From assembly GCF_030052815.1 (NCBI RefSeq), contig NC_079496.1, positions 71,227,652-71,291,651 on the forward strand: a DNA stretch of 64,000 nt, in the 5' to 3' direction. Source of the DNA: Hevea brasiliensis (taxonomy: Eukaryota > Streptophyta > Magnoliopsida > Malpighiales > Euphorbiaceae). A model generated the notes under the pieces. It did no database searches and was not told the origin of the DNA. It was given only the letters and a program-made list of their open reading frames with translations. Positions 31,745 through 44,547 of the stretch are shown one piece after another. Both the position numbers and the translations under genes were made by a program. Position 1 is the first letter of the stretch. Each line of letters starts with the position of its first letter.

Positions 31745-32500
31745 AACTGTGAACCTAATTGGTATGAGGCCAATGGAGGGTGAAACTAGACACCAAATAG
31801 ACCAACTTTTATGTAGAAATGTTGCCAAAATTCTGCCTAGAAACTGACCTTAAAAATGACCAAATTCGAAATTGGTATGTGCAGGCCTAGATTTTTTACT
31901 ATATGAACAGTAGTCATTAAGATGACCATAACTCACTCAAAACTGGTCCAAATGGCATGAAATTTTTACAATGGATAGCTTAGACATAGAGCTACAATTC
32001 TTATGAAGATACCAAAGCCTAGAAATGATCAGAACCAAGTTTAATAGCTTGCACAAGTTCGGGTACCAAAACTGCCAGAACTAAATGTGACCTAAAATTG
32101 ACCAAATTTTGCACTAAAGGTGCAATCTGTCCAGCTTTAGTAAATTGACCATATCTTGGTCTATACAACTCAGAATGACCTGAAATTTGTGTCAAAAGTT
32201 CTATAAGACATAGAGCTACAATTTTTCTTCTTTGACTAGAAGCTAAAAACCAAGAGAAATAGGACAATAAGCTAGACCAATCTAGCACACTAAAACTGAA
32301 AATTTGGTAATTACATAAAATGATGCTTGAAGTAATTTGGCAGTGAATGCCAACTTGTGAAAAGGGTAAATTGCATTATATTAACGGCATATTGAATTGT
32401 AAATTGTGATATGTTGATGCTAGAAACAACTTATCTATATTACCTAAAAAGGTCAAAATATACATTGACTTATGAATTACATAATAGCTAGTAAACTTTG

Positions 32501-35500
32501 TATGGATGTTATGGGTAGTTGAATTGTGGAAGGATTTTTGAAGTTTGATGAGTTAAGGAAGAGGTACATTTTTGGTAGCCATGGAACTTCAATAATGGTA
32601 GTTTATCTTTGCATGTAAATGGTAGATTAAAGTGTTGATGTAAGTGTTTATGTGTGTAGGAATAAATTGGATAATGTATACTAAATGTGGGTGTGATTGT
32701 ACACTTGATTTTGGAAGCTTGGAAGCTAATTGTAGAGATGTACAATTCAGAAACTATAATGTGTGGACCAAAATGTGTTGTTCCATGGTTTGGTCTATGG
32801 AATTATGTTATTGAATTATGGTGCTTGTTATGGCAGCATGTATATGTGTATAGAGGTTTGAGTATGGACATGTAATTGAGCTTATCATGTGGTTAAATTG
32901 TTTGTAATTTGGACTTAGAAAATTCTGTACTATAATGTGCATAGTGAGTGTGGTTACAAGCTGCCAAAATGACCAAAAATGAGTTGCTAAATGTGTTTAT
33001 GTTATGGTACAAAATAGAAATGGCATAAAGGAAGTGACTTGGTAAGTGTTGAATGTGTCTTTTGGTATGTGATGAAGAGTATGTTGCAGGGCAGTATAGG
33101 TTTTGGCTTAGAACCTTAAGTGTGTGGCTCCAATTGGTATGAGACCAATTAAAGGTGAAACTAGGCACAAAATGTGCCAACTTTCATGAAGTAAGCTTAC
33201 CAAAATTCTGCTTAGAAGGTCACTTGAAAAATGACCAAATCCGGATTAGTGCATTGAAAGCCTGAAAATTGACCATTTGGGCAGCAGGTAGTGTTTTGGC
33301 CATAACTCACTCAAAATAGGTCCAATTGACTTGAAAGTTTTACCATGAATAGTTGAGAGATATATCTACAACTCTTATGAAGACACCAACACCCAAAAAT
33401 GACCATAAGAAAGCCAAATAGCTTGCACAATTTCAGGTCCAAAAACTGGCCGAACCAAAAGTGACCTAAAAATGACCTAAAATGACCATTTTGATGCATT
33501 TTGACCATAATTGGTAAATTGACCATAACTTGGTCTACATAACTGAGAATGATTTGAAATTTTGCCCCACATGCAATAAGAGATAGACCTACAAGTTTGT
33601 AGTTTGGACCAAAACTCGAAAACCGAGGGAAATAAGTCATCCGGCTAGGTCAAATTAGTGTACCGAAATTCAGCAAATTGTAATAAAATGCAATATACTT
33701 GAAAATGAATTTGGTAGCATGTACCAACACTAAAAGGCTACAAAATGTGACATATTGGTAACACTGAAATTGACTCACTTAGAGTGCATCAAGGATCAAC
33801 ATTATAAGTTGACTAATAAAATGAATTGAAGGGAATAGTACCAAGAAAATTTAGATATTGGATTTTATGGTTGGAAACAAATTCATTGACTACTGAAACA
33901 CTTTAAATTGTGTGTTTCAGTTGATAAGGATATTGAGAAGCATAAAGAACATTGAGTCAAGGCCTAGGAGCGATTCAAATCAGGTTTGTGCAGAACTAGT
34001 TTTTAACTGATTTTGTTCTGAATATTTCATATGATTAAATGACATATTTTTCTTATGTATTATGTTTAACAAGCATTGGATTTAATTCAATGATTATTGA
34101 AATTGTTTTAGTATTTATGAATTTAGCTTTATGAAATGTTATTTCAACAAGTGTTAACCATTGTTGTGAATTGAATAAATTATGTTTTGGAAAATTGTGA
34201 TAGAACATGTTTTGAATTGTGATGGGCAATTTGCATGGAAAAATGCAAATTTATGATTTGAATTGTAATGAGCATAAAAAAATTATTGGATATTGAAATT
34301 GACTTTGAATCAAATTGTATTGTGATTTATGCTCACTAAAAGGATTGTGATATTGTTTTATATCTTACTATAGATGCTTGACTAGGTTATTACCTGTCTC
34401 TCTCATTGGTTGAGAAGACAATGGAGTTAGTTGTGTTTTGATTACCATGGTACATGTACAGGCTTAGATTCTCCTTTATTAGAGGTTAGATCTAAGTTCT
34501 TATTTGTTATGGCCCTTTCGGAAGATTCATTATTATGATGTGTACTGTGCACGATGATTGGACCTCCCCGACCATAGGGAGTTAGAATCTGATTCGACCT
34601 CCCCGACCATAAGGAGTTAGAATCACCACGAAGATGGCCCTTTCGGATTAGTCTTGTATACTTAGGGAGATAAAGAATGGTTTTGGAGATACAAAATGGT
34701 TTTTGAGATACAGAATGTTTTTGAATAGTAAAGAATTGTGATTTCAATTATGATTTATGTATAATTGATTTTGTTGGAATTACCTTAAATGGTTAGTTAT
34801 GATTTGATAAATTGAATTTCATGATCAAAGTCATTTTATACAAATTATTTACATTATTGGCAATAATATTTTGAGTTTTGGAATTTGATGAGTATTCAGA
34901 TTTATAAATTATTTGCTGTAAATTTTGTCAATGTATATTGTACTATGTTTTAAATTATAGTTGTTCACCACTCAGCGACAGCTTTGTATGCTGTCGACGA
35001 TGAAAAGAGCATAGAGAAATTGAGTAAGCTTCTTTGAAGAGACATTCAGATCAGCTCCAGGTTTACCTATGTACACAGGTTTTGATGTATGCATATAATA
35101 ATATGTATGTAAATTATTTGAGCAGTTATATAAAAACTCTTGTAAAATATTTTGGTATGTAATAAATGTAAATTATTGCAAAAGTAAATTTGAGATTTCA
35201 TTTACTTGAATAGCTTTGTAATATTAATTTTTGAGTCTTGTAATCAATGAAATGTTTCTTTTACGATGAGGATGGTTTGAAAATAAATTGATTTGATTAT
35301 TGAGATTGAATTGTGAGATGAAATGAAGTTTATTGGAGTTGTATTTGAGAAATTATATTGGAAGTGTGTTTCTTTGCAGGTTTTGAAGAACTATTTTATT
35401 CAAAATACAGATGGCACTCCGCCAAAATTTTTACAGAAATTACTAATAATTCAAATGTGTTAGCTGTTTCACTTCAGATTTTGAAAAATTTTTATAACAC

Positions 35501-35648
35501 TAGATTTTAATCGATGATTTAAATTTCACAAAAAATGTTTTAAAATCCCTTGTAGTGTATCTAATGGGTTATCGATAGGCGAAGTACGGTAATTCATTAG
35601 GTGTACTACGAGATCATGTTACATCTTACGGGAGAGTAGGGTGTGACA
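32501..35648 (+). repeat. LTR C, right segment (3' portion)
   Basis: Begins in an LTR position (GGGTAGTTGAATTGTGGAAG) about 1.3 kb upstream of where the left segment stopped. It therefore repeats the stretch 31745-32450 at about 33110-33780, and it ends GGGTGTGACA at 35648. The boundary near 32500 is approximate. It has a 35-bp duplication at 34559-34626 and has lost one arm of the stem-loop. The right flank is the leader of copia X. Confidence 0.78.
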
Positions 35649-35753
35649 CTGCTTCAGCAACTCTTGTAATATGAATGAATGACATGCACCTAGGAATGCC
35701 TTGATTCAATTCTTGGTGGCTTAGAATCGAATCCCTTAGAAAGTCCATGATCA
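35649..35753 (+). other. Copia X leader fragment
   Basis: Matches the copia Y leader at 61308-61413 (AACTCTTGTAA, GAATGAATGA, TTGGTGGCT). The upstream leader and the 5' LTR of copia X are missing. Continues at 37864-37877 and 41665. Confidence 0.85.
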
Positions 35754-37863
35754 TGAAGGAACGGAAGCGTGAAAAACACAAGATTATACCATTGAATTCA
35801 AAAAAACTTCACCTAGGGTCACATGCACCATGCAAGATTTATTTTTATCTATTTGGTTTCAATGATAAACAACATATTAAAACTCTTTTAATATGTTTTT
35901 GAATCTGTATTTGCTATTTAAGATTTTAAAATTAATTAGATTAATTTTAGGACCCTAGATTAAATCAATAACGATTACACTAACCTCTTGATGCACTGCA
36001 GCGTGTCTACGCCTTTGAGATTCATCTTCAGGACACCAAATGTTGTCCCTCTAGCTTGTCCACACCAAGAACACCTATGGCAGCCCTTGAACAGCCTCTA
36101 AAGCTTTTTCTATTAATTAGAAATTCAAGTTCTGCCTTTTAAGAGATTAGAGATGTAAACAGGACACTAGAAACAATTTCTAGTGTTCTTAATTCAAGAG
36201 ATTGATGGCTAATCTCTTTGAATTGATGAGAGATGAAGAGAAATAGCTGGAGAGGCTCAAAGTGGCGTGACAAATGAGAGGAGAGGCTGCTGGTTATTTT
36301 TTCTTTTCATAACCACACTTAAATAGCTGGGTTAACACATTAAACCCTAGCCACATGTCACCTTTTGATTAGCTCTAGGTTTAAGTGACCCAATCACATT
36401 GTGCCAAGTGTCAAACCTATATTTAATCTTGATTTTAATCATCTTACATGATTAAAAAAACATTTGGCAAGCTTATGTGTAATCCCATGTGTCACCATCT
36501 CATGGTGCCACGTGTCACAATCGTGAAATGACCAAAATGCCCTCGTGTCTAAATTTTGAGTTCTTAACCCAAAATAATTATTTTCTTCTTCTAATTAATT
36601 TATATCAAATATAAATTAATTAATTAATCTCTATTAATTAATTTCTCATCAATTAAATTCATATTTAAACACTTTAAATATAAATTTAATTTATACTACA
36701 CATCCAATAATCTAGATTTGGTTTCAAGTCATGCTAGGGACTTTGCAATTTAATTGCAAACCAAACATATTTAATTAATCAATTAAACTCTTTAATTAAT
36801 TAATTAAATCATATTTAAATAGGTGATAACTTGTGTATGCGTGTGACTTACTAGGCTCATCACTAATTGGCAATGAGACATGATATCAACTCTTAATATC
36901 ATCAGAACTCTTTCTTACCATAAATGATTTCTCTAAATAATTTTATGAACCTCATAGACCATTGTTAACACCTAGCATAGCATGCCATGGCCACCCAATT
37001 AGTAATAAGATTTACCTTAAATGAACCTATAATCATATGTTACCAAGCACTAGAATCTCTCTGTTACAAAATCCCAACTCAAGCTGGAGTCATGGTTTAT
37101 GTCAAACTCGATTTGCTATGAATATTATGTTCTCTTTTAATTCCAGTTCTTGATTAAAAGATTTTTCTCATCAGAAACTCTTTTCTGAATAAATCTATCT
37201 GTCCTGGCCAGGAACTTGAAACAACAAGAACAATTAAATGAACATAGGATTTTATCTCTATTTACTTAGAGGAACAGATTCCATCTTGATCAACACCTAT
37301 CTCCATATATAACTAGTAGGAGCCAACAAATGCCCATATACCCATACATAGTACAAGTATGAAAGCAGTATCAAACTCAAACTACCTATATACAAGATAA
37401 CTGTGCTATCTCAGGTCTAAAGATTATATGCACTGATATGACTTATGACAAAACATTGACAAGAGTAAACTCCATGTGCTTGTCATAAGTGTCACTGGTT
37501 CGGCCTACTTATCATTTATAAGTGCCCATCATGTTTGTTATGTGGCATGAGACTCACCATTCCATCTTATTTATATCTCATATAAATAACCTGGGAACAA
37601 ACATGAATACAATCTTTCTGGATAAGTCATGTCCTTATTAAGAAGTATCCTCGATTGTGAACCTATTTATGATACTTTGTGCTAGAAATATTGTCACTCA
37701 TATTCTTAACAACTTAAGAATAATATTTCTAACAAAATATCAATGGACCTTTTCTATTACACATAAATATATTATGTAAATGGAAAAGTGGAAATGCCTT
37801 TTATTAATAAAATTATGTACAAGATACATACTAAATGATATGCTCTAGGGCATACTACTAATA
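35754..37863 (-). repeat. Solo copia LTR
   Basis: Plus strand starts TGAAGGAACGG and ends CATACTACTAATA. The target duplication GATCA is perfect (35749-35753 and 37864-37868), with no internal region. Same family as the copia 1 LTRs, opposite in direction to copia X. Useful as an outgroup for the CAG/CTG differences seen in copia 1. Confidence 0.95.
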
Positions 37864-37877
37864 GATCATACCATATT
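37864..37877 (+). other. Copia X leader fragment (14 bp)
   Basis: GATCATACCATATT, the piece left between two insertions. It includes one copy of each target duplication (GATCA and ATATT). Confidence 0.9.
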
Positions 37878-38497
37878 TGTCACACCCTACTACCCCGTAA
37901 GATGTAACATGATCCCATAGTACACCTAATGAATTACTGTACTTCGCCTACCGATAACCCATTAGATATACTACAAGAGATTTTAAAACAATTTTCGTGA
38001 AATTTAAATCATCGATTAAAATCTGGTGTTATAAAATTTTTTTCAAAATTTCGGCAGAGTGCCAACTGTATTTTGAGAAAATAGTTCTTCGAACTTGAAA
38101 AAGAAAACACTCCCAATATGTTTTCTCAAATACAACTCCAAGAAACTTCATTTCATCTCACAATTAAATCTCAATAATCAATCATTTCATTTTCAAACCA
38201 ACCTCATCATAAAAGAAACATTTCATTGATTACAAGACTAAAAAATTAATATTACAAAACTATTCAGGTAAATGAAACTTCAAATTTACATTTACAATAA
38301 TTTACATTTAATTACATACCAAAATATTTTACAAGAGTTTTATACAATTGCTCAAATAATTTTCATACAAATTATTACATGCATACATCAAATTCTGTGC
38401 ACATGGATATACCTGTAGCTGATCTGAATGTCTCTTCAAAGAAGCTTACTCAATTGCTCTATGCTTTTTTCACCTGTGACAGCATACAAAGCTATCG

Positions 38498-38514
38498 CTA
38501 AGTGGTGAACTCAG
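38498..38514. other. Conserved LTR stem-loop (LTR D, imperfect)
   Basis: CTAAGT and ACTCAG pair in five of six positions. Same place as in LTR A, next to GTGGTGCAC. Confidence 0.5.
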
Positions 38515-41438
38515 TGGTGCACAACTATAATTTAAAACAAAGTACAATATACCTTAACAAAAATTTCAGCAAATAATTTGGAAATCTGGATACTTATCAA
38601 ATTCCAAAACTCAAAATATTCATTGTCAATAATATAAATCATTTGTATAAAATGACTTTGATCACAAAATTCAATTTATCAAATCATAACTAACCATTTA
38701 AGGTAATTCCAACAAAATCAGTTATACATAAATCATAATTGAAATCACAATTCTTTACTATTCAAAACCATTCTTTATCTCACTAACTATGCAAGACTAA
38801 TCCGAAAGGGCCATCTTCGGGGTGATTCTAACTCCCTATGGTCGGGGAGGTCGAATCGGATTCTAACTCCCTATGGTCGGGGAGGTCGAATCATCATACA
38901 CAGTACACATCACAATAATAAATCTTCCGAAAGGGCCATAACATAAAAAAAAAAAAAAACTTAGATCTAACCTCTAATAAGAGGAGAATCTAAGCCTGTG
39001 CACGTACCATGGTAATCAAAACACAACTAACTCCATTGTATTTTCAACAAATAAGAGAGATGGGTAATAATCTAGTCAAGCATCTATAGTGATATAAAAC
39101 AATATCACAATCCTTTTAATGAGCATAAATCACAATACAATTTGATTCAAATTCAATTCCAATATCCGATAATTTTTTTATGCTCATCACAATTCAAATC
39201 ATAAATTTGCATTTTTCCATGCAAATTGCCCATCACAATTCAAAACATATTCTATCACAATTTTCCAAAACATAATTTATTCAATTCACAACAATGCTTA
39301 ATACTTATGGAAATACCATTTCACAAAGCTAAATTCATACATACTATAACAATTTCAATAATCATTGAATTAAATCCAATGCTTGTTAAACATAATACAT
39401 AAGAAAAATATGTTATTTAATCATATGAAATATTCAGAACAAAATCAGTTAAAAACTAGTTGTGCACAAACCTCTGATAAACGCATCTTGGCTCTGACTC
39501 AGTGTTTCCTTCCCCTTCCTTGAGTCTTTGCTAACTGAAACACACAATTTGAAGTGTTTCAGTACTCATTTAAACCGTCTCTAACAATAAGGCTTAATAA
39601 TTAATTTATTGAATTCTATTATTTTCTTAGTCAACCTAAGATGTTGGCCCTCGATGCATTCTAGGTGAATTAGGTTTAATGTTACCAATATATCACATTT
39701 TATAGCCCTTTAGTGTTGGTATATGTTGCCAATTTTATTTTCAAGTATATTGTATTTTATTGCAATTTGCCGGATTTCGGTATACTAATTTGACCTAGCT
39801 GAATGACCAAGTTCTCTTGGTTTTCAGGTTTTGGTCCAAACTACAAACTTGTAGGTCTATGTCTTATTGCACGCGGGGCAAAATTTCAGGTCATTCTGAG
39901 TTCTGTAGACCATGTTATGGTCAATTTACCAATGCTGGACAAAATGCACCAAAATGGTAACTTTAGGTCATTTTTAGTTTACTTTTGCTTCGGCCAGTTT
40001 TGGTACCTAAACTTGTACAAGCTATTTGGCTTAGTTCTAGCCATTTCTGGGCTTTCATGTCTTCATAAGAATTGTAGATATATGTCTAAAATATTTATGG
40101 TAAAAATTTCATGTCATTTGGACCTTTTTTGAGTGAGTTATGGCCAAAAAACTAACTACTGCCCAAATGATCAATTTTCAGGCTTTCAAGTCACTAATCC
40201 AGATTTGGTCATTTTTCAAGTCACCTTCTAGGCAGAATTTTGGTAAGCTTCCTTCATGAAAGTTGGCACATTTTGTGCCTAGTTTCACCTCCAATTGGTC
40301 TCATACCAATTGGAGTCACACACTTAAGGTTCTAAGCCAATATATATATTGCCCTACTACACACTTCTCATCACTTACTAATTATATATTCAATACTTAC
40401 CAAATTACTTCCTTCATGCCAATTCTGGTTTGTACCTTACCATTAACACTTTTAACAACACATTTTTGGTCATTTTGGCTAGCTTCTAACCATTCTCAAT
40501 ATACACACTATAATACAGAATTTTCCAAAGTCCATTTACATCATTTAACCACATGAACGTACCCCATTTACATACCCAATTCCAAACCATTATACACATA
40601 TCCATCCTGCCATCAATAATAACATCTTAAACAACCATAAACAAGTAAAAACAAGCTACATATACTAAATTTCTATGGCTACCAAAATGTACATCTCCAT
40701 TAAAACATCAAACTTTAAAAATTCTTCCATAAATCAACTACCCACAACATTGGTTACACTTTTAATGAAACAAGAATTGAAAACACTCACTTATCACTTT
40801 TGAAGTTCTTCAAAACCTCTCCCAAACTTCTTCTTTTTGCTGCCAATGTTTTCCCCAAGCTGAGTATGCAAGGTTTAATGAAGGATTTATGGTGAAAGGA
40901 AGCTTGAATCATGGATGCATGGGTGTGGATGTGGGTTTGGCCATGGAGTCTCCCATGGAGTTCATTTCAGCCACTCTTCCAAAGGTTGAAGATGACAGAA
41001 TTTTCTATCCAAAGGTTGATTAAAGGTCCACTTAAGTGATGTTAGTGGTGTACTAATTGATTAAAAATCTATTTTAATGTTAAACTTTCTAATTTTTGCA
41101 ATTTGGCCACCACACTATCATTATTTACATAATGTATCTCATTTTAATTGTTCATGGTATTTTCAAAGTTTAATATCATTTATTTTTAATGGAGATTTAG
41201 GTCAAAAGACAACTCGGGGTGTCAAATGACCATAATACCCCTATTCGGGTTGCATTCCCGATTTTTCGGTAACACCGAGTTTTATCGTTTTCACGATTTC
41301 TCATTTTTATTTGTACTAATTAATTAATTTTTCTTTGATATTTCTAATGACTTTTATACTTCAATAAATGTTTATTTAAGTCTTAAAAATATTTTCGAGG
41401 GTTCCCCACGTTCTAGGGCGAGTCAACAGTCCACGCCA

Positions 41439-41488
41439 CAACTTCCTGGTGCGGTCACCCATCGCTATGGTTTTCGGCTTGTTTAACT
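41439..41488 (-). other. 5S rRNA-like block in LTR D
   Basis: Minus strand: AGTTAAACAAGCCGA, GATGGGTGACC, AGGAAGTT; 176 bp from the LTR 5' end. Confidence 0.66.
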
Positions 41489-41664
41489 TGGTTACATTTC
41501 ATTCCCATTATTTTTCCTTTGTTTTTCTTGTATTTTCTTTTCTTGTATTTCATTATTTTATGTCTCCTCACCCGTATCGAAGTGTAATTCTAGGCATCCT
41601 AGCTATCCGGATAGACACTGTCACCAGAACAGTAGGACGCACTACCGAACATAGGGGTGTTACA

Positions 41665-42379
41665 ATATTTACTGTTTATCCATGAATGCATGAGATGTAT
41701 GGGAATGTATGCAAGTATATGATATATGCATGCTAAATGGATAATGTGCAAAGTGAGACCTTAATAGTAATTAGGATGACCATAAAATCTTCCAAACAAA
41801 CGATTAAGTTGGAAATGCTATAATTAAAGAAATTATAACATGGGCCCCCCATTGGGGCAATTATTTTAAGAAATTTTAAATAGTTGCATATGATGCTTTA
41901 AGAGATATTCTTAAGAATAATTGTTAAGCATGAGATGTTCTGAATATGTAAATGGTTTGGTGGCCAATATTGGATGTACCTGAGGATATTAAAATTATTT
42001 GCATAATTACTGGCTCAATGGGATCAACTTAACTAATGCAAGATAAGTCAATAATGGATGTACCTGAGATTTTGAGCATTAGGGGCTAGGTAAAGGATTG
42101 AACCTCACATGAGATATAATGGGTAAGGAGTTGCTTACTTATAGTTTATTGTAATTCCAATAATGGATGTACCTGAGGATGATCAATAGAATTATAAGAA
42201 TTCAATCACCCACTAGAAATCCATCCAACTAGGGTTTCCATTTTCTACTTTGGAAGTGTAGAATTCACTAAATTAGTGGGAGGACCAATTTGATTAAAAG
42301 ACCATAATCATTTTGGTTAATTACATGATATATTTACTAATTAATCTGGTTATTTTCTGTAGTTAATTTTCTAATAATA
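41665..42379 (+). other. Copia X leader, 3' part
   Basis: Non-coding, homologous to copia Y 61417-62135. Three copies of TGGATGTACCTGAG (about 41970, 42056 and 42164), as in the other copia leaders. Confidence 0.88.
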
Positions 42380-43227
42380 ATGATCACAGAACAACCACCA
42401 CCATCTAATATCCTTGCAAGCATACTTGATCGCAATAGGTTGACAGGACCTAATTTGTCTGATTGGCTAAGAAATTTGAAACTTGTCTTGAACCTTGAAC
42501 ATGTAAGATATGTTCTAGACTCAAATGTTCCTAGTCCCTTACCTCCAGAGGCCACTCCAGAGGAACATGAAACTTTGGACAAGTGAAAGGATCATGATAT
42601 GAGAGCTAAGTGTTACATGCTTGCTTCTATGAGTAATGAGTTACAGAAGCATCATGAAAACATGCAGAGTGCGATTGAGATCATCCTTCACCTACAAGAG
42701 TTGTATGGTGAGCACAGCAGGAATGCTAGGTATGAGATATCTGGACAGTTGTTCTGCATGAGGATGTCTGAGGACAGAATGTTAGGGATCATGTCCACAA
42801 GATGATTCGGCTGATTGAGTAGTTGGAACATCTTGACTTCAACATGGATTTCCAACTACAGACGGATTTGATCCTTTAGTCCCTTCCTGAGTCTTTTGGG
42901 AATTTCGTGACTAAACAAGAATGCACCTTGGCTGGTTTACTCAACATGCTGGCTATTGCCCAAAAGAATATACCGGGCAATAAAAGAAAAGAGGTAGCTT
43001 TGATTGCATCTTCTTCTACTAGAAACTCCAATAAGAAGAAAGGCAATAAGAAAAAGAAACCTTAGATTCCTGGTCCTTCCAAGAAAATAGCAAAACAGAA
43101 AGGGGGGACTAAAGCTAATGGAGGCAAAGGAAAGTGTTTCTACTGCCAGAAGGATGGGCATTAGAAAAGGAACTGCCCAGAGTATCTTGCTTCTCTGAAG
43201 GATAAGAAGGATAGACCTTCGGAAGGT
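42380..43227 (+). pseudogene. Copia X gag with zinc knuckle, broken
   Basis: ATG at 42380 (QPPPSNILAS, LSDWLRNLKLVLNLEH). A TGA at 42584 replaces the Trp codon seen in copia Y. Gag continues at 42599-42780 (LHLQELYGEHSRNARYEIS), shifts frame near 42775 and has further stops (about 42820 and 42879). The CCHC knuckle at about 43135-43178 reads CFYCQKDGH, then a TAG in place of Trp, then KRNC. The Lys-rich tail before it matches copia Y. Gag of this group forms the particle and binds RNA; this copy cannot. Protease follows directly. Confidence 0.9.
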
Positions 43228-44547
43228 ATGTCTATTTCTTGTTATTTAGATTCTGATGATACTCATAGTTCATCTATAGCTTGGGTTTTAGATACTGGTG
43301 CCAGTTCTCACATTTCTTATGATATGCAGGAACTAGCAAATAGTAGCAGCTTGCGTTCTCGAGATGTTAGAGTCCGAATTGGCAATAGCTCAACTGTTGA
43401 AGCTTTAGCCATAGGATCTAAATCTTTTTACATGTCTGGACATGTTTTGTGTTTGGGTAATATTTTATATGTACCTGACGCTTTGAAGAACATCATTTCT
43501 ATATCTAGTTTGACTAGAAATGGCTATGAATTTCAGTTCACAGATAATATTCGCAATATTTTTTTTGGAAATAAATATGTTGGTTCGGGTTATATGAATG
43601 ATGGTCTTTATTTTTTGGATAATAATGACAAACACAAAATGAATGCAAGTGATCTAAATGAATGCAATGCCATGGTGAAAATCAACTCAAGTTCAAAATA
43701 TATTTGGCACTTAAGGTTAGGTCATGTTGCAGAAGATAAGATTGCAAAACTGGAGAAAATGGGGATTCTATCCTCATTAGGCTCTGAGCCTACTCCAGCT
43801 TGTGAATCTTGCATTCAGGGCAAAATGACTAGATCACCCTTTGTTGGACAAGGGCTAAGAGCTGAAAATTTTTTGGAGCTAATACATAGTGATGTATGTG
43901 GTCCATTTAAGGAAATGGCTAGAGGCAGTTTTCATTACTTTATTACTTTTACTGATGATAAATCAAGGTTTGGGTATTAATATTTGATGAAATACAAACA
44001 TGAATCCTTTGAAAAGTTCAAAGAATTTAAATCTGAAGTAGAAAATCAAACATGAAAGAGTATTAAAGCTCTTCGATCAGATCGTAGAGGTGAATATTTG
44101 AGCACTGAATTTGATGAATACTTGAGAGAGCATGGCATTGTTTCCCAGCTGACTCCTCTAGGAACACCACAGCTGAATGGTGTATCTGAAAGGAGAAATC
44201 GTACCCTATTAGATATGGTACGTAGTATGATGAGCTATACTGATATGCCAATCTCTTTTTGGGGATTTGCATTAGAATCAGGTTTGTATATTCTGAATAG
44301 GATTCCATCAAAATCAGTTTCTTCCCCACCTTATGTGATATGGCATGGAAGAAAACCAAGTCTCAAGCATATTAAGATTTGGGGTTGTCTAGCTTATATC
44401 AAAAAGCTGAACACTGATAAATTGGAAATCAGATCAGAAAAGGGCCGATTTGTTGGATATCCAAAAGATAGTTTTGGATACTATTTTTATTTGCCTGCAT
44501 CACAAAAGGTTGTGATAAGTAGAGATGCCACATTTCTTGAACAATAG
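43228..44547 (+). pseudogene. Copia X protease and integrase
   Basis: The frame is open for 250 codons to 43980. It starts with the retropepsin site (WVLDTGASSHIS), then the pre-integrase domain (YIWHLRLGHVAEDKI and CESCIQGKM), then the integrase core (LIHSDVCGPF, FHYFITFTDDKSRFG). A TAA at 43978 and a TGA at about 44054 interrupt the core. It resumes from about 44098 with STEFDEYLREHG, PQLNGVSERRNRTLLDM and the C-terminal part (WGCLAYIKK, GRFVGYPKDSFGYYFYLP), to a TAG at 44545. The catalytic Asp of the protease and the integrase acidic residues are present. It shows what the copia 1 deletion has lost. Confidence 0.92.

Larger units (their letters stand above)
29255..32500 (+). repeat. LTR C, left segment (5' portion, with pol insert)
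   Basis: Starts TGTAACATC and aligns by eye with the first 2.2 kb of this LTR family. A pol fragment flanked by two copies of a 224-bp LTR segment (30482-30705 and 31521-31744) interrupts it. The LTR stops near 32500, where it jumps back to an earlier LTR position. Its left flank is LTR F but its right flank is copia X, so its two ends come from different insertions. Confidence 0.75.
37878..41664 (-). repeat. Solo gypsy LTR D
   Basis: Plus strand TGTCACACCC to GGGGTGTTACA, 3787 bp, target duplication ATATT (37873-37877 and 41665-41669). It contains the 5S-like block, a weak form of the stem-loop and a 35-bp duplication (38822-38888). No gene; ORFs such as 39803-40132 are LTR sequence that recurs in E and C. 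Confidence 0.95.

Noticed and set aside
29255..35648. A single intact 6.4-kb LTR
   Set aside because: Its flanks do not share a duplication and it contains an internal jump and a pol fragment, so it is composite.
39803..40132. ORFs of about 100 codons in LTRs D, E, C and A
   Set aside because: The same non-coding LTR segment appears in each; reading frames differ or break between copies.
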